From NCBI RefSeq assembly GCF_901472535.1, contig NZ_LR590470.1:868001-932000 (forward strand): a DNA stretch of 64,000 nucleotides. Reading direction: 5' to 3'. A program made the translations under genes and the position numbers. A model generated the notes under the pieces. It saw only the letters and a program-made list of their open reading frames with translations. It was not told the DNA's origin and made no database searches. Shown here piece after piece: positions 26,898 to 35,033 of the stretch (positions are counted from its first letter, which is position 1; the number at the start of each line of letters is the position of its first letter). This DNA comes from Sphingobacterium daejeonense (GTDB taxonomy: Bacteria > Bacteroidota > Bacteroidia > Sphingobacteriales > Sphingobacteriaceae).

Positions 26898-28127
26898 TTA
26901 ACGGGTATTTGTTCGCGCCTTGCGCTTGCGTCGGCGGTTTCGTCCAAGAATGGCTTCGTCGTCGATATCGTCTGAGATGTTGATGTCTATCGAAGGCAGT
27001 TGGAAATCCACTTCAGAAGAATAGATCTCAGGCTGTGTCGTGGTGCTTTCCCATTGAGGTTCTGGAAAATCCTCCGAAGATGGTTCCTCGGTAATCTCAT
27101 CACTTCCGGGTAGCTCAGGTTCCTGATATTCAGTTTTTATCGAAGCATGTAGTTTTTCCTTCTGGTCAGAAACCTGCGGTTTTATGGTTTCATCTGACTG
27201 TATCTTTTGCTCCTGAGATTGTTGTATCGGCGCGATGAATTCTGCCAGAGGCATAATCTCTCCACCTTTATATACACCCTTACCGGAGTGGTCGATCAGC
27301 GTATAACCGTAGGGTGGCTTATCACCTTTGCTGTGGAAGAGTACTTGCAATCCGAACTTTTCCTGAAGGAAAGTGGCCAGTGCAGAAGTGTATCCCGTTT
27401 CCGTACGATAAAGTGATGGATCGTGGATAGTCCTGTATTTTTCGATGATGGCACGGATCTGCCTGATTCTGCCGGCATCCTTTTCACGCGACTTGATATT
27501 GGCATCGATTTTACCGAGGTCAAGTCGTGCCAGCTCACGGCCATATTTGCTAATAGCATACTGGTTGTCCTTAAGTGCCAGCGTATAACCGCGCGCTTCA
27601 AGGATCATCATGAACTGTGTCCGTGTGGAAACACTGTAGGTCAAAGCCTTTCCCAGATGCGCGGCCACGGCCTGTTTTTCGTCTTCACCGGTTATCCTGT
27701 TCAGCACTCGATAAGCACGCAGTTTCTCGTAGCTGTCTGAAATCTTTTTACCGTCCTTTCCCACGCGCGTAGACACCAAATGGATGTGGTTGTTGGCAGT
27801 ATCCTTGTGAAAGATGAGCAGGTATGGCTGCTCACCATAGCCCATACCCTGCATCCATTGCTGGGCAATATCGGTGAGTTCTTCCTTGCTGTGTGATTTT
27901 CCCTTGCCTGATATGACGACGTGGAATTGCGGATATTTCGTTCGTGTGCTCCGGGAGGATACTGCTTCCAGATAGTTGATGTAATCCTGTGGACGTAGCT
28001 GTTCCAATCCCTGAAGCATGCCGAAGTTCTTCACCAGCATGAGTTCTCCACGATCTTTCTCCACTTTTTCGGTATTGTAGCTAACACCTTTAAAGGTGGC
28101 GGACTTCTTGAGTATCTTCACGATCAT
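26898..28127 (-). CDS. mobB: Relaxase / mobilization nuclease (MobB type)
   Basis: 409 residues starting MIVKILKKSATFKGVSYNTE. The relaxase domain covers roughly residues 1-180, with FHVVISGKGKSHSKEELTDI and the metal-binding three-His motif NNHIHLVSTRV near residue 137. It would nick oriT and lead the strand into the recipient. The C-terminal 140 residues are acidic and glutamine-rich. It is preceded by MobA with a nine-base gap. The candidate oriT lies upstream of mobA. Confidence 0.85.
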   Translation of the reverse strand: MIVKILKKSATFKGVSYNTEKVEKDRGELMLVKNFGMLQGLEQLRPQDYINYLEAVSSRSTRTKYPQFHVVISGKGKSHSKEELTDIAQQWMQGMGYGEQPYLLIFHKDTANNHIHLVSTRVGKDGKKISDSYEKLRAYRVLNRITGEDEKQAVAAHLGKALTYSVSTRTQFMMILEARGYTLALKDNQYAISKYGRELARLDLGKIDANIKSREKDAGRIRQIRAIIEKYRTIHDPSLYRTETGYTSALATFLQEKFGLQVLFHSKGDKPPYGYTLIDHSGKGVYKGGEIMPLAEFIAPIQQSQEQKIQSDETIKPQVSDQKEKLHASIKTEYQEPELPGSDEITEEPSSEDFPEPQWESTTTQPEIYSSEVDFQLPSIDINISDDIDDEAILGRNRRRKRKARTNTR

Positions 28128-28136
28128 GGTTTAATG

Positions 28137-28550
28137 TCAGGTGCTTTTCATGGCACGCAGGATCTGGCGCAGGGTCTTTTCCAGTTCCTGTTGGATGCGG
28201 ATGTAAGCGGTAAACAGCTTATTGAATTCGATTATTACTTCGGGGGTTAGGTTTCCTTGCTTGTTCAGTATGTTGGCATGTCTTGCCAGCTGGTTGATGT
28301 TGTTGCCAGCCCTGCCCATCTCTGCGCCGATGGCATCCAGCGTGCCGAGCAGTTCTTTTATGTTAATTGTTACGGTACTGCCACCATGCAGGACTCGCTT
28401 GCGGATCAATTCCATGCGGTTCAGTCCTGTCGCTTTTTGGATTTCGAGCAGGGCTTCGAATTCTTCATCGGTCAGTTTGGCCTTGATGATCCGGATTCGC
28501 TTTCCGGTCAACATGGGCGGTCTGCCGATCTTTTTTGGAGTCTTTGTCAT
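28137..28550 (-). CDS. mobA: Relaxosome accessory protein (MobA, ribbon-helix-helix)
   Basis: 137 residues starting MTKTPKKIGRPPMLTGKRIR. An N-terminal ribbon-helix-helix-like region (IIKAKLTDEEFEALLEIQ, GLNRMELIRKRVL) is followed by the MobC-like block EMGRAGNNINQLARHANILN. This combination identifies small relaxosome proteins that bind oriT next to the relaxase. It is the first gene of the leftward mob-tra run, and the structured non-coding stretch before it is the expected target. Confidence 0.8.
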   Translation of the reverse strand: MTKTPKKIGRPPMLTGKRIRIIKAKLTDEEFEALLEIQKATGLNRMELIRKRVLHGGSTVTINIKELLGTLDAIGAEMGRAGNNINQLARHANILNKQGNLTPEVIIEFNKLFTAYIRIQQELEKTLRQILRAMKST

Positions 28551-28611
28551 GGGTTTAAATGGGTCTTTAGCCGCCCTTTAGGAAAAAAACCAAGTTGCGA
28601 AGGTTTTTTCC

Positions 28612-28767
28612 CCTTTGCCAGGCATCCCCCTCAAGGGGTGCCACAGGGCAAAGGCAAGTTGGTTTTTGGGGTACCCAAAAACACAACTTGCAGCTGGCAA
28701 AACAAACCTTGTTTTGGCGGCTGTCCGACGTTTCCGTGGGGTAGCTGTGGCTGCGGGGAAACGTCGG
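28612..28767. other. Candidate origin of transfer: three hairpins upstream of mobA
   Basis: Three inverted repeats lie in series. The first has CCTTTGCC 28612-28619 with GGCAAAGG 28647-28654, enclosing an inner GGCAtCCCC/GGGGTGCC stem. The second has TTTTTGGG 28663-28670 with CCCAAAAA 28674-28681. The third has the perfect 11-bp CCGACGTTTCC 28725-28735 with GGAAACGTCGG 28757-28767. Relaxase origins usually lie upstream of mobA/mobB and carry such repeats. The nick site cannot be read off. Confidence 0.5.
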
Positions 28768-28839
28768 GCGGTGGGTAGTGTGTAGGGATTTGCCTGTCAT
28801 GGGATGGTCTTCGCTATTGGTTTGGTGGGCTAAATACTT

Positions 28840-29105
28840 TGCTGACTAATTGTTCAGGTAGTTAAATAAGATGCTGGCCTATCGGCTAATGGATTTGTCG
28901 GCACCCTCAATAAGCATTAGGCTGGCTAATCGTTTAATTGCTTAGTTGCTTTGTCATATAGTTATTTATTCCGCCTATGGATTAGTGGACTAAACAGCCT
29001 ATTAACAAAGTGCCTTAGTAATAGGCTGCTTTCCTTATCCATTGCTTAGTCCGCAAATCAGCCTATTGCCTAATTATGCTATCGGCTTAACAGCCCATTA
29101 GCGTA
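28840..29105. repeat. Dense degenerate short-word repeat region
   Basis: Over about 265 bases, variants of one short word (gctaat, ctaatt, attag, cttag, gcctatt) recur every 12-25 bases on both strands, for example gactaattg, ggctaatgg, ggctaatcg, gcttagttg, gattagtgg, gcctattaa, gcctaatta and cccattagc. No reading frame crosses the stretch. It lies between the mob hairpins and the next leftward gene. No known feature class fits. Confidence 0.5.
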
Positions 29106-29125
29106 TTACATAAACGTTATGTTAT

Positions 29126-29452
29126 CTATAAGGTAGGCTTTTTTACAGGTTCAGCTTCTGGATTATCTTCCGGGAGGCTGTTATTGTCATCTGATGAGAC
29201 AGCATATTTTTTCATTATGTTAGCGAGTTCGGATCGGGTCTCCTCGAGTATTTTCCTCACAGCTTTTAAGGCATCGCTTCTGCCTTTATTATAGCCTTTC
29301 TCCCAAGTAGGATAGTCCTTGTAACTGTATAGCGGATTGAAAGGGTCGTGGCAACCGGTCACGATTTTAAATAATGTTTGGTAGAGGTACTTTGTGGCGA
29401 AGTAGAGGACTATTAAAAATAGGGCTACATCCCAAGTAATAATAATTTCCAT
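29126..29452 (-). CDS. Small membrane-anchored hypothetical protein
   Basis: 108 residues starting MEIIITWDVALFLIVLYFAT, with one N-terminal membrane helix and a charged, helical C-terminal region (GYNKGRSDALKAVRKILEET). The start overlaps the apparent 3' end of the primase-like gene, which suggests that gene's true end lies further upstream. The family is not recognised. Confidence 0.55.
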   Translation of the reverse strand: MEIIITWDVALFLIVLYFATKYLYQTLFKIVTGCHDPFNPLYSYKDYPTWEKGYNKGRSDALKAVRKILEETRSELANIMKKYAVSSDDNNSLPEDNPEAEPVKKPTL

Positions 29453-30482
29453 GATGGTGTGTTTTAAAGATATTTGTTAAGAATGGATTAGATAATTTAG
29501 GGCGATTACCGCTGGTAAGATGGTCTGATCTCGTCCGAGGGTAATCGTCTTGCCAAGGGAGGCGGCACCGCAGACGTGCCATCAACATTTCGTTGTAGTC
29601 ATTATAGCCTTTGTAAACTTCTGATCGGTCAGTGGCATGGGGTAATTTCTGCTGGAAATTAGCAAGTGCGGTAGAGCCAGCTTTATCGCGATCAAAATAC
29701 AGATCAATCTCTTGATAACCTGCTGCACGGTCTACTGCTATCTCCAGCAGGTTAACTGAATTAAGAACGATGATGCTGTCGGTAGAGTGTGGATTATCGC
29801 GAAGCCAGCTAAGGTAATCCATGTATCCTTCGAAAACTGATAACTTATCCGGATTTCCTGCAATAAAGCTGATCGACTTACGCCCGAGACAGGCCTTAAA
29901 ATCCGTCTGCCCGATTTTGTTGCGCAGTTCCCATGATCCGTGTTCGTTCTGCCAGCCTGCGGAGAAGAATTTCTTCCCCTCGTTCGGGCCACTGTTAAAG
30001 CTATAATACACTTCCTTCATCCTGCCACGGGCTTGCTCCAAAATGCCCCGGCTTTGCAGGTATTGCACAATGGCAGGATGATTGCCGATTTCCTTCACCA
30101 CGTTTATGGTGTAACGGGGCTCCTCCGGTGGTGCTGTCCGTTGACGTTTCACCTTTTCACTGGTGTCTGCCTGTTCTGATAAGGATATGGCCATGACGTC
30201 ACTTATCTTTTGGATGACCTCATAGAAAGTGGCAGGATACCAATAGGACATTGCCAGATCGATGATGTTACCTCCTTTGATCCCGGACTGATTTGCTCCT
30301 CCGTGGTCAAACCATATCCCTATGCCATCATTGACGGCCAGTGAAGGTGTATTTTCTTCTCGGAGCATGCTCCTGTAAAACAGCTCTCCACCGGAGCGGT
30401 GGGCAGGGTGATGGCCAAGCCGTGCAAGAAAATCCACGATGGATGCCTCGCGGATTCCATCGATGTTTATGAGTTTTGACAT
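29367..30482 (-). CDS. Primase-like protein with toprim domain
   Basis: 371 residues from the ATG at 30482 (MSKLINIDGIREASIVDFLA). The N-terminal part follows the DnaG-type zinc-finger outline (SMLREENTPSLAVNDG, GIWFDHGG, GGNIIDLAMSYW) but lacks the zinc-binding cysteines. The toprim part has the glutamate in LSVFEGYMDYLSW and a D-x-D in DLYFDRDKAGS. The tail after NEMLMARL looks out of frame. Dropping one G near 29570 would end the protein near 29486 as ALNYLIHS and remove the overlap with the next gene. A role in priming during transfer is plausible. Confidence 0.7.
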   Translation of the reverse strand: MSKLINIDGIREASIVDFLARLGHHPAHRSGGELFYRSMLREENTPSLAVNDGIGIWFDHGGANQSGIKGGNIIDLAMSYWYPATFYEVIQKISDVMAISLSEQADTSEKVKRQRTAPPEEPRYTINVVKEIGNHPAIVQYLQSRGILEQARGRMKEVYYSFNSGPNEGKKFFSAGWQNEHGSWELRNKIGQTDFKACLGRKSISFIAGNPDKLSVFEGYMDYLSWLRDNPHSTDSIIVLNSVNLLEIAVDRAAGYQEIDLYFDRDKAGSTALANFQQKLPHATDRSEVYKGYNDYNEMLMARLRCRLPWQDDYPRTRSDHLTSGNRPKLSNPFLTNIFKTHHHGNYYYLGCSPIFNSPLLRHKVPLPNII

Positions 30483-30498
30483 AAGCGGTGGTTGACGG

Positions 30499-31349
30499 CT
30501 AAAAAGAAAATACGGTTGTCTGCGGCACTTCACGGGTAAACTGTTCAATTGCCGACTGGTAGCCCTCCCGGGATTCATCGACATAGAGCATCACCTTTTC
30601 GAATCGCTGGGCGCGTTTGATGGATGCCGGAAGAAAGTTGGGGTAATTCAGTACCATGACCGAGGCGTAAGACAGATATTTATCATTACGCTTCTTCATG
30701 TAGTCGGTATATTCCGGAAAGATGGCAAGTACCGTCTCGCTTCGTGAAAGCATAGTCATTCCTTTTGCGCCGATACAATTTTGAAAATGTTTTGCACGCA
30801 CTTCCCACCCGTGATTCTCATTTTGCCATCCGGCAGCACAGAAATCTTTACGCTTGCCTTTTTGGTCAATAACAAAATAGTGGACTTCTTGAACATTCAG
30901 ATCGGCGATTTCCCACAATCCGGTTTTCCTTCAGAAAATCGGTAATTTCGTTTGTCTGCCCGAGTGGTCTTACCTGATCGATTTGGTAATGGGGCAGCTT
31001 CAGCGGTTTGCGCTTCCGTCTGGCTCTGTTTTCAGGCGAACCAGTACTTTCGATTCTTGTCATGATTTCGAGGAGTTTTTGTTCGATTTGTTCTGTGGAC
31101 AATTCTGGCCAATAGGTCTGGGCGAAATCTATAACACTGCCGCCTTTGCCAAGCGATCTGTCGAACCAACTGTTCAGGCTGTTATTGACCGTAAGAACAA
31201 CACGGTTGTTTGATCGGCTTGTGAAAACTGCTGCATATTGGGTTTCTTCATCTGTCACGGAAGCAGGTTCATGCCCAAGCTCGCTGAGTAGAGCAATGAG
31301 GGATAAGTCATCATTAAATGATGGAATTTCTTTTTTTTTTGGATGTCAT
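30499..31349 (-). pseudogene. Second primase-like protein with degenerate toprim, two frameshifts
   Basis: About 283 residues, starting MTSKKKEIPSFNDDLSLIAL when the ten-T run at 31331-31340 is read as nine. A second shift lies near 30920 between DFLKENR and LWEIADLNVQEVHYF. It is collinear with the primase-like gene downstream (GKGGSVIDFAQTYW for GGNIIDLAMSYW, FCAAGWQNENHGWEVRAKHF for FFSAGWQNEHGSWELRNKIG). The D-x-D of the partner is D-x-S here (YVDESREG), so catalysis is doubtful. The pair arose by duplication. Confidence 0.65.
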
Positions 31350-31374
31350 ATAAGGAAGTTTTAAGGTGTTAGGT

Positions 31375-31652
31375 TTACAGGTGCCGCATGGCGTGCCGGG
31401 AAGTACTTACGGCTTCGATTTCCATGCGGTCTATCCGCCAGTTTTTGGAATGGATATTTTTCTTTATGGGGGTTATCAGCCCAAGGCCTATCCAATGTTT
31501 TTACGTTCTTTTTTCCGTAGCGCCTGAAAGCCCTGGATTTTTTGAGGTAGGGTTTGACATAGCCTGATCCGGTCAGAACCGATTTTGCTCCCCATTTCTG
31601 CCGCATAGGAAAGGAGTGCCTGCAATTGCAGTGGGGTTAAAAGTATGTTCAT
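31375..31652 (-). pseudogene. Small DNA-binding-like protein, two frameshifts
   Basis: Starts MNILLTPLQLQALLSYAAEM at 31652 and ends STSRHAMRHL. One base too many in the C run at 31590-31593 and one near 31480 interrupt it. Repaired, it is about 91 residues with YVKPYLKKSRAFRRYGKKNV and a basic C-terminal part, reminiscent of small helix-turn-helix excisionase-like proteins. It lies directly upstream of the two primase-like genes. The function is not established. Confidence 0.45.
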
Positions 31653-32136
31653 TGTTTTTTTGATGGTTTATGGGGAAAGGTTAAAGAGGACAGATCCCTT
31701 GTTGGAACCGACAACGGGCAACGAACCCGGAATGATCCGCTCTTGCCGGTTATGTTAGGTTTCGGGACTACCCACGTCAATCCGTACGGATCGGGCTTTC
31801 GCCTGCCAATGCGTTGTCGGTATGTTGGTGCTCACCGTTGTCCGGCTTAACCTCACCTTCGCAAAATTTCTCACTTCTAAGGAGATAATGCTTCATCCCT
31901 CGATGTCAAAGAGCGTCCGAGCACTGCCCTCGCGGCAAATGCGTAACCTGTCTGTTGAGGACAGGCGATGATCCGGTTGCTCAAAACCACAGGGGTTTTG
32001 GGCTGGGATCGGTCAAGAAAAATTGGGGAAGTTTGGGTAGGTTGGCTGAGGGTTTATCTCCTGCCATACTTCATGTTCCCCGATGGGTTTTTCATCCCAT
32101 TCAGGGTACAAAGCACGAAAACAGGGCAACGCAAAA
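31653..32136. other. Structured non-coding region, possible RNA
   Basis: A 580-base gap without a credible gene but with nested pairing. ACCGACAACG 31707-31716 pairs perfectly with CGTTGTCGGT 31812-31821, enclosing the palindrome ATCCGTACGGAT 31780-31791. Further right are CCTGTC/GACAGG near 31947-31965 and a 10-bp stem 31979-31988 / 31994-32003 with a four-base loop. It is more GC-rich than its flanks. It may be a structured RNA or a protein-binding DNA region. Confidence 0.4.
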
Positions 32137-32138
32137 AC

Positions 32139-32177
32139 AGTGTAAGGGGGGTGAAAGAAACGTTTCACCCCTACACT
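32139..32177 (-). terminator. Terminator-like hairpin after the XRE gene
   Basis: AGTGTA...GGGG...TGAAA at 32139-32156 pairs with TTTCACCCCTACACT at 32163-32177, with a three-base bulge. On the minus strand the stem is followed by TTTTT. It lies 60 bases downstream of the leftward XRE regulator. Confidence 0.5.
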
Positions 32178-32236
32178 AAAATGTGGGTTTAAATACTATT
32201 AAATGACGTTTTTGGGGAATTTAAAGATAGTGGAAT

Positions 32237-32470
32237 TTATCGGAGGGATTCCGAATCCATTAAGAAAGAGAGGGAAATATCCAGACCTTTACATATGGCA
32301 TGTAGTGTACTTAGGCTGGCATCGGTCTGGCCATTCGATATAGGAAAGTTGGCGGTAGTCAATACCGGAAGTTCGGCCAGTTTCTCCATGGTCAGTTTCC
32401 TTTCTGACCTCAGATCTCTGACCCGTCTGCCGAGTGCCTTAATTAAATCGTCGTTGCGGATGTTCTTCAC
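32237..32470 (-). pseudogene. XRE-family regulator with compensating frameshifts
   Basis: From a GTG at 32470 (VKNIRNDDLIKALGRRVRDL) the frame is open for 77 residues, but the middle (PVLTTANFPISN) does not look like an XRE domain. Reading one frame over gives SGIDYRQLSYIE, the expected turn of the helix-turn-helix. The frame then returns for GQTDASLSTLHAICKGLDIS. Two opposite single-base changes near 32370 and 32335 explain this. The upstream part of the longer open frame is unlike protein and probably holds the promoter. It diverges from the 72-residue gene at 32598. Confidence 0.55.
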
Positions 32471-32597
32471 ACAACGAAGTTGCGAGATAATTGCCCGCCA
32501 TGTTATGAAGTGTACTTCATATTTAGAATTTGGTTTGTTAAATTTGTGGTGAAACGGATATTTATTTTTAATTTTCACATAATAATTTAGATTGACA

Positions 32598-32819
32598 AAT
32601 GACATCCTCAAATATATCCCTGACCAAATTGCAGACAGATGTAGAATTTATCCAGCGTGCCAGACGTATGGGATTGGAAACGCTGGGAGACATTATGGGA
32701 TATTAAACTTCCGGATTTGCGAAAGAAAAAGGATTTTAGTTACATGTGGTATGCCTCACTATTGGAAATGTTGGAAGAACGGGGGGCTGCTCGAAGAGTT
32801 TCAGCGGAGACAGCTATAA
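32598..32819 (+). pseudogene. Small conserved-looking protein divergent from XRE regulator, two frameshifts
   Basis: Starts MTSSNISLTKLQTDVEFIQR at 32598. Removing one T near 32704 and one G from the six-G run 32781-32786 gives a continuous protein ending EERGLLEEFQRRQL, about 72 residues. It is helical and includes MGLETLGDIMGYKLPDLRKK. Divergence from the XRE gene across 127 bases suggests the regulator controls both. The function is not recognised. Confidence 0.5.
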
Positions 32820-32876
32820 GTTCGTGTGGGTTGGTGTTCTAACCATGGCCTTAAATTCAGGTTAATATCCCGATTA

Positions 32877-32927
32877 GTCATAGTATAATATGACATTTCG
32901 TACTTAAAAGGCATATTATACCATGAC
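32877..32927. repeat. 16-bp inverted repeat between convergent genes
   Basis: GTCATAGTATAATATG 32877-32892 and CATATTATACCATGAC 32912-32927 pair at 15 of 16 positions around a 19-base spacer. It lies between the ends of the rightward 72-residue gene and the leftward fic gene. No T-run follows on either strand, so a simple terminator is not the only reading. Confidence 0.6.
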
Positions 32928-32947
32928 GTTTATAAGAAACAGGCCTT

Positions 32948-34511
32948 TTATTTCTTTGGTAGTTCGGCAATCGTTTTGCCCTTTAGGCTTTCTTCTACCA
33001 GATATCCGATAAATTTTGCAAAGGGTTCAATGTTTTGTTCGACGCTGGCCTGTTCGAGTGCTTTCATATAATCATCCCGTCTTTTCACGGGGATCACTGT
33101 CCATTTATATCCACCCGATGCAAGCATAGCGTTCATTAGAAAACGCGCCATTCTTCCGTTGCCATCCATATAAGGGTGAATGAATACAAATATGAAATGC
33201 CCCAAAACAGCCTTAACAGATGCCTCCGTTTCTTCTTCCAACAATTCAAACAACACCGGCATCACATCTCGCATGGCGTCTACATTCAGGGGAACGTGTT
33301 TGGAGTTGCTGATATAAACCTGATTGTTACGGTATCCAGCCAGATCAGCAGCTTTCAACAAACCAGCTGTCACGCTCGGATCGAAAAGTTGTCGATACCA
33401 TTTGGAGTGATCGATATCTACCTGCCTTCCAGCATTTGCGCCGTCCAATATCGCCGCAATACTTTCCTTTACAGACTGGAATGCCTGATAGTAGCCCCTC
33501 GCTGCCATTGCGTCGCGCTGTTTGCGATCCTCCTCACTCTCTTTGGTATCCCATTTTCCCGAACTTACTTTCTCAATCATCTCGGGCGTTACACGGTAGC
33601 GCTCTATGGATAGGGAATGGTAGGCGTCAGTGACGTAGATATCGTCAATCTCCTTTAGAAAAGCTTCCTTACTTTCTGGTAGCCCTGGCGAAGCAGGGAA
33701 GTTCAGTATGATCACTTCTCGCATCTGCTCCCACATCAGACGGATACGGGTGGCGTATGGGGATCGCTCGCGGGCAGGTAATTTCAGATCGATTTTACTT
33801 TCGAATGGATCTTCTTCGCGGATATCATAATCCGCTTGCTTAAAGGTGTCTACGATCTGATCGGCAACTCGTTCTCTGTTGATGTTCCTGAAGGCTCCGG
33901 CCAGTCGTCCTGCCAGCGTAGTATGACCATTTTCGAGTAGTACGGGTAGAAGTTCGGAGGCATCCCTTATTAATGACAACGCAGTGCGGGCATCTATTGC
34001 ATTTCTCGTATAGATGGTCGCAGCGCTATAAATGAGAGCAGACTGTAGATTGTACATTCGTATCCCATTATCGGTCACCACGAGGTGATCCGCGGACGGT
34101 AGTTCTCCCCGTAGATTGAAAAGAGATGTATTGTGCGGCAATGCAGTTGGATGGTTATTTCCGTGGGGGAGAACGGATAAGTAACTGCTGCGGTACAGAC
34201 TGGTTACCGGCATGGAGCAATAAGGACTGATCGGCAGAGAGACACCAGTCGTTCCCGTATCTATGCTTTAGGAATACCGCGATAAAGTCCCAATACGAAC
34301 TATACCAGTCTGTGGTTTCGCCATCCTTAGCTTCCGGATCGGTCGCGATATACCAGCCCTTGGCGACTTCCCGGATAAATCCATTCTTGGTCAGGATTTC
34401 ACGGTACTTACGATTGGGTAGATCATCTGTATGGATACCTATTGTTCCTTTTTCCTGCAATTGCTGTAGAAACTTTAAGGCTTCTACAAATCTTTCTCTT
34501 GGTGTTGCCAT
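32948..34511 (-). pseudogene. Fic-domain protein fused to an N-terminal winged-helix-like domain, one frameshift
   Basis: About 521 residues from the ATG at 34511 (MATPRERFVEALKFLQQLQE). The first ~100 residues look like an AbiEi/DUF6088-type winged helix (GIHTDDLPNRKYREILTKNG). The Fic core near residue 400 has HPYMDGNGRMARFLMNAML, a complete HPFx(D/E)GNGR motif for AMP transfer, allowing Tyr in place of Phe. SLSIERYRV near residue 230 fits the S/T-x-x-x-E inhibitory helix. One G too many at 34165-34169 splits the gene. Five 24-bp repeats directly upstream suggest autoregulation. Confidence 0.8.
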
Positions 34512-34523
34512 ATCGTTATTCGT

Positions 34524-34643
34524 TTATCAAACACTGCTGTGCTCTTGTTATTAAACGTTGCTGTGGCAAATTTAGTAAATATTGTCGTGATTTTTTTATT
34601 AAATTTTGTTGTTGTCTTTTTATTAAACCGTGCAATATCGGCG
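34524..34643. repeat. Five tandem 24-bp iterons upstream of fic
   Basis: Units start at 34524, 34548, 34572, 34596 and 34620, exactly 24 bases apart. Each begins TTATTAAA or a close variant (ttatcaaac, ttattaaac, ttagtaaat, ttattaaat, ttattaaac), followed in most by a TTGcTGT-like second half. The array ends 13 bases from the fic start codon and fills its promoter region. Confidence 0.8.
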
Positions 34644-34656
34644 ATTATACAAAAGA

Positions 34657-34681
34657 AAAGCCGAACCTCATGTTCGGCTTT
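34657..34681 (-). terminator. Rho-independent terminator
   Basis: AAAGCCGAAC 34657-34666 pairs perfectly with GTTCGGCTTT 34672-34681 around a five-base loop. On the minus strand TTTTCTTTTG follows. It lies downstream of the leftward XRE gene at 34729 and could also act on the plus strand. Confidence 0.75.
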
Positions 34682-34728
34682 CGGTTTTATAAATTCTTTT
34701 CAAAAGTTACACTTGATGAATTGAGAGG

Positions 34729-35001
34729 CTAATTGTCAACTTCAATACTATCATATTCCTCGTTGAAAAATTCAGAAAAAGAGTACTTAATAGCATTTAA
34801 AGCTCTTACCAATACTCGTAATGTTAAATTAAATTTTCCTGTTTCAATTTTTCCATATTGAGACCTGTCTAAGTCATGGTCATAGGCAAAAGCTTCATGA
34901 CTTGTATACCCAAGGTCTTTTCTGATTTGTCGAAATCTTATCCCAATTTTCTTTTTTTCGATTTCCAAATCTATTTCATTATAGTCATTACTTGTCGCCA
35001 T
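34729..35001 (-). CDS. XRE-family helix-turn-helix regulator
   Basis: 90 residues from the ATG at 35001 (MATSNDYNEIDLEIEKKKIG). An upstream in-frame start would add a hydrophobic, unlikely extension. The Cro/C1-type domain is seen in RFRQIRKDLGYTSHEAFAYD, LDRSQYGKIETGKFN and LRVLVRALNAI. The acidic tail ends SIEVDN. Directly repeated CCACTAAATA words lie just upstream and may be its operator. The gene ends at a strong terminator and is separate from fic. Confidence 0.75.
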   Translation of the reverse strand: MATSNDYNEIDLEIEKKKIGIRFRQIRKDLGYTSHEAFAYDHDLDRSQYGKIETGKFNLTLRVLVRALNAIKYSFSEFFNEEYDSIEVDN

Positions 35002-35033
35002 GGAATAAAGTACCAAAAAAGAATTTTTAGATA

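Noticed and set aside
28567..28800. A 77-codon leftward frame upstream of mobA
   Set aside because: It crosses all three hairpins of the oriT candidate and has unlikely composition, so it is probably chance.
31653..32136. Group II intron or transposase remnant in the structured gap
   Set aside because: No domain-V-like hairpin, no reverse transcriptase and no transposase coding sequence could be seen.
32471..32611. N-terminal extension of the XRE regulator
   Set aside because: The extra residues are lysine/asparagine-rich and unlike XRE proteins, and the DNA there is AT-rich promoter-like sequence shared with the divergent gene.
34524..34643. Could the regular repeats be a small CRISPR array?
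   Set aside because: Units are 24 bases with no spacer of separate origin, the repeat part is short and degenerate, and no cas gene is near.
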